A stretch of DNA of 64,000 bases from Erigeron canadensis. Lineage: Eukaryota > Streptophyta > Magnoliopsida > Asterales > Asteraceae. Made by a program: the position numbers and the translations under genes. The notes under the pieces were generated by a model. That model saw nothing but the letters and a program-made list of their open reading frames with translations. It did not search any database and had not been told where the DNA came from. Location of the stretch: NCBI RefSeq assembly GCF_010389155.1, contig NC_057767.1, positions 21,587,723-21,651,722 on the forward strand, given 5' to 3'. Positions 60,933 to 64,000 of the stretch are shown here, in pieces; within the stretch, counting starts at the first letter, position 1; every line of letters begins with the position of its first letter.

Positions 60933-63900
60933 TTACATGAAATAACTAGCTAATTTAAGTCCTATGCCCTCGGCATGCCTTTCAAGCTTGGGCCTAGACA
61001 AAGCTTTTGTGAAAGGATCAGCTAAGTTAAAATCTGTGTGAACTTTGAGTAATTTGATTTCCCCTAGTTCGATCTGCTTACGAACATAGTGATATCGTCC
61101 AGCATAATGTTTGGCACCTTTCTGAACTCCGGGTTCGTTGGCAATGATTAATGCACCAGTATTATCACAGTACATATCATTGGGTAAGTCACTCGAGGGG
61201 ATCACATCAAGCCCGCTAGTGAACTTCCTTATCCAGACTGCTTCCATTGCGGCTTTTGAGGCGGCAATGTACTCAGACTCTGTTGTAGACACGGCAACTG
61301 TGGTTTTTAGCTCATAGCATTCCACCATGCCTTCATTTAAATAATGAAGACGTATCCCGACTGATATTTTGAATCATATTTATCAGTCTGAAATCCAACA
61401 TCACAAAGTCTTTTACCATTTGAATTTTTGATCGGGATTTCAACCATACACTAAGAATAATTCTTTAGTAGCACACATGTACTTAAGAATATTCTTTACA
61501 GCAATTCAATGATCCTATCCAGGATTTTGCTGATAGTGGCTAACTATATTTTGCGCAAACGCAATATCAGGTCTAGTGCATCTTATCGCATACATAATAG
61601 ATCCCACAACCGAAACATAAGGGATTTTTCACATACGCTCCACCTCATTAGGTGTAGAAGCACTGTTCTTGCTAGATAAATTAAGTCTTTCTAGCATGGG
61701 AACGAAACCACGCTCAGAATTCTCAATCTTGAAATGCTTCAAGATCTTATCAATATAAGCACTTTGACTTAAACTAAACAACCGCTTTGATCTATCTCAG
61801 TAGATCTTGATTCCAAGAATAAATGCCGCTTCTCCTAAATCTTTCATGGCAAAACACTTTCCAAGATGGGATTTAACATCTTGCAACATTGGAATGTGTT
61901 TTCCTATGATCAATATGTCATCGACATATAAGATAAGGAAAGTAACATTATTCCCACTAGCTTTGCGATATACACATGGCTCATCGAGATTTTGAACAAA
62001 ACCAAACTTTTTGATTTCTTCATCAAACCGTTTATTCCAACTTCTTGATGCTTACTTTAGTCCATAAATGGACCTTTGAAGCTTGCATACTTTGTTGGGA
62101 TGTTTTGGATCAATAAAACCTTCCGGTTGATCCATATAGACTTCTTCATCCAAGTAACCATTTAAGAAGGCAGTCTTAACATCCATTTGCCATATCTCAA
62201 AGTCATAGTACGCTGCTATAGCTAAGAGAATCCTAATAGCTCTAATGTCCGCAACTGGAGAAAAGGTTTCATCATAATCAACACCAAAACGTTGAGTATA
62301 ACCTTTCGCCACGAGACGAGCTTTATAGGTGTGTACATTTCCATCCATGTCCGTATTCTTTTTGAAGATCCACTTACACCCAACAGTTTGAGCATTTTGT
62401 AGAAGATCAACTAAGCTCCAAACTTGATTGTCTTTCATGGATTTCATTTCCACCTTCGTAGCTTCAAGCCATTTGTCAGATTCCGGATCTGATAATGCAG
62501 CTTTGAAATTTGGAGGCTCATCGAGATCTCCAACAACGTCTTCTTCTACCATCAGACATAGTCTTTCGGTAGGACGTCTTGTCCTTTCGGACCTACGAAG
62601 TGGAATCGCTTCATTATCATTGACTTGAGGTTCATCACTTTGAACATCCCCCCCCCCCCCAAGTTGATGATTGCTAGTATCTTCAGAAGGTGACACATCT
62701 TCCTCTTGAGTCTCATCAAGTTAAACAACCCTCCCATTGTTCTCTTGAACTAATTTCTTTTCAAAGAATTCAGCATATCGAGCAACACAAACAGTGTTTT
62801 TGGCGGGATCATAGAAGTCATAACCCATCGTTTCCTTAGGGTATCCGACAAAGATGCACTTAGTAGTTCTGGGTTCAAGTTTGTCAGGCGTATCGCGCTT
62901 CACAAGTGCCTCACATCCCCAGACTCTTAAGACAAATTAGGGACATCACCATGCCATAATTCGTACGGTGTCTTGTCAACCTTCTTGGTTGGAACCATAT
63001 TGAGAATGCGTACAACAGTCTCTAGAGCATAATCCCAAAACGAAAATGGGAGAGTTGTACGGGTCATCATTGATCTTACCATGTCTAACAAGGTTCGATT
63101 TCTCCTTTCAGGCACTCCATTATGCTGAGGAGTGTATGGAGGAGTAAGCTGTTGGACAATTCCACATGCTTTAAGATAATCCTTAAACTCTTGGCTTAAG
63201 TATCCACCACCGCGATCCGAATGAAGAATCTTGATGGTTTTACCGAGTTGATTTTCTACTTCATTTTTTTAAACTCTTTGAATGTTTCAAAGACTTCATG
63301 TTTATGTTTAAGCAAGTAAACATAACCATAACGACTGAAATCATTCATAGAATAATGAAGTAGCTAGCATTTTTCCTTGACATATGTCTAAAAGGGCTAC
63401 ATACATCGATATGTATTAGTCCAAGTAGTTCCTTAGCCCTCTCCGGTTTTATGTGGAAAGGGTATTCTTGTCATCTTGCCGAAACACAAGACATTCATTT
63501 CTCAAATGATTCATCATTTGATTGTAAGATCCCTTCACATTGAAGGTTTTCAATGCTTTTCCTGCTAACGACAATTTCAAAGATACGCATTTATCAAATG
63601 ATTCATCATTCGATTTGTAAGATCTCTTCACATTGAAGACTTTTAATGCGTTTCTTGCTAATGATAATGCCAAAGACACACATTTATCAAATGATTCATC
63701 ATTTGATTTGTAAGATATCTTCACATTGAAGTCTTTAAATGTGTTTCTTGACAAAAATTAAACAAGATGACCATGTCAAAAATATAGTCCAAGTTAACTT
63801 GACTCTTTTGCTATTGAATTATCATTTGAATCTCATCAACACTTATAATTCAGTTAAGACGATACTCGAAGAACTGGTTAAACCAACTTGCTTCTTCTTC

Positions 63901-64000
63901 TTGTTCAACTCAGCTAGATACTTAGGACAATTCCTCTTCCAGTGTCTCACTATAGCATAGTGATGACAACACTGGTCTTTAGCCGTATGCTTCTTTTTCC
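60933..64000 (-). pseudogene. Ty1/copia gag-pol, decayed, running out of the window
   Basis: Reading leftward from 64000: a mutated gag zinc knuckle (RHWKRNCPKYLAEL, about 63960-63905, second cysteine lost), a gag-pre-integrase region with a triplicated segment (63500-63760), integrase parts (PERRNRTLLDMVRSMM at 63115 leftward, CIFVGYPKETMGYDF near 62840), and the reverse transcriptase (PVADIRAIRILLAIAAYYDF, then WQMDVKTAFLNGYLDEEVYM). The RT has a stop after RSIYGLK at 62052, then continues to YVDD (61917-61928). RNase H follows (STTESEYIAASKAAMEAVWI, CDNTGALIIANE, NLADPFTKAL), ending at 60933. Frameshifts and stops throughout, including a C run near 62650, make it non-functional. Confidence 0.9.
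63502..63760 (-). repeat. Tandem triplication of a ~93-bp unit in copia gag-pre-integrase
   Basis: The unit TCAAATGATTCATCATTTGA starts at 63502, 63594 and 63687, spacing 92 and 93 bp. On the coding strand this is a 31-residue repeat with NDESFDKCVSL. The first unit has one base fewer (GATTG instead of GATTTG), which shifts the frame. Confidence 0.85.

Noticed and set aside
62428..62628. Plus-strand frames across the copia element
   Set aside because: Antisense shadows of the reverse transcriptase coding strand.
1..64000. Bacterial-style systems (CRISPR, operons, toxin-antitoxin)
   Set aside because: Repeats here are transposon-derived and genes are spliced; nothing matches a prokaryotic locus.

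Overview
The window is nuclear DNA from a higher plant, a eudicot. The evidence is intron-rich genes with GT-AG borders, AT-rich introns, and genes for plant versions of familiar proteins (a SOL1-type carboxypeptidase, the plant-specific 24 kDa mitochondrial ATP synthase subunit, a RABG-type Rab GTPase), set among plant transposons of almost every class. The copia pol and MULE families look like those common in daisy-family genomes, but that is only an impression. There are no bacterial operons, CRISPR arrays or rRNA genes.

Layout. 1-980 is the 3' part of an LTR; its family returns inverted at 52817-54860. 981-3503 is AT-rich repeat debris with Helitron-like ends and a 182-bp tandem duplication. 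3504-11395 is a nested stack: a 5'-truncated LINE was split by a solo LTR (4568-5518, repeat CTTAG), and its A-rich tail was entered by a 5.4-kb Mutator-like element (5942-11379, repeat TAAAAAATA). The MULE holds a broken mudrA-type transposase and, convergent to it, an intact small GRF-zinc-finger/membrane protein. The LINE's own target repeat closes at 11406, only 177 bp before the ATG of the next gene.

11584-24010 (+) is a 15-exon SOL1-type carboxypeptidase gene; intron 7 holds a small LTR element with a hairpin array and intron 14 a Mutator-type MITE. 25756-30739 (+) is a 10-exon short-chain dehydrogenase (DHRS12-like). 34218-34661 (-) is a one-exon, probably mitochondrial protein with two site II motifs upstream. 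36739-41436 (-) is the 7-exon 24 kDa ATP synthase subunit gene, with a hAT-derived giant inverted repeat just upstream of it and a repeat-filled Helitron beyond that. 45867-51218 (-) is a 7-exon Rab7/RABG GTPase gene.

51.8-57.4 kb is a transposon cluster: Helitrons, a hAT element (8-bp repeat ATAGGAAT) carrying the solo LTR (5-bp repeat AAAAG), and a Tourist-like MITE. 59357-64000 (-) is a decayed Ty1/copia element with its 3' LTR, running out of the window.

The five host genes are unrelated by pathway, apart from two mitochondrial ones, and form no evident cluster. All four spliced gene models were assembled by eye by matching splice phase exon by exon, and each gives a continuous frame of the expected length (492, 320, 238 and 205 residues). 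The most unusual items are the GRF-type partner gene inside the MULE, the hAT inverted repeat upstream of the ATP synthase gene, the paired-stem hairpin array in the small LTR element, and clusters of a 19-bp palindrome in the solo LTR family.
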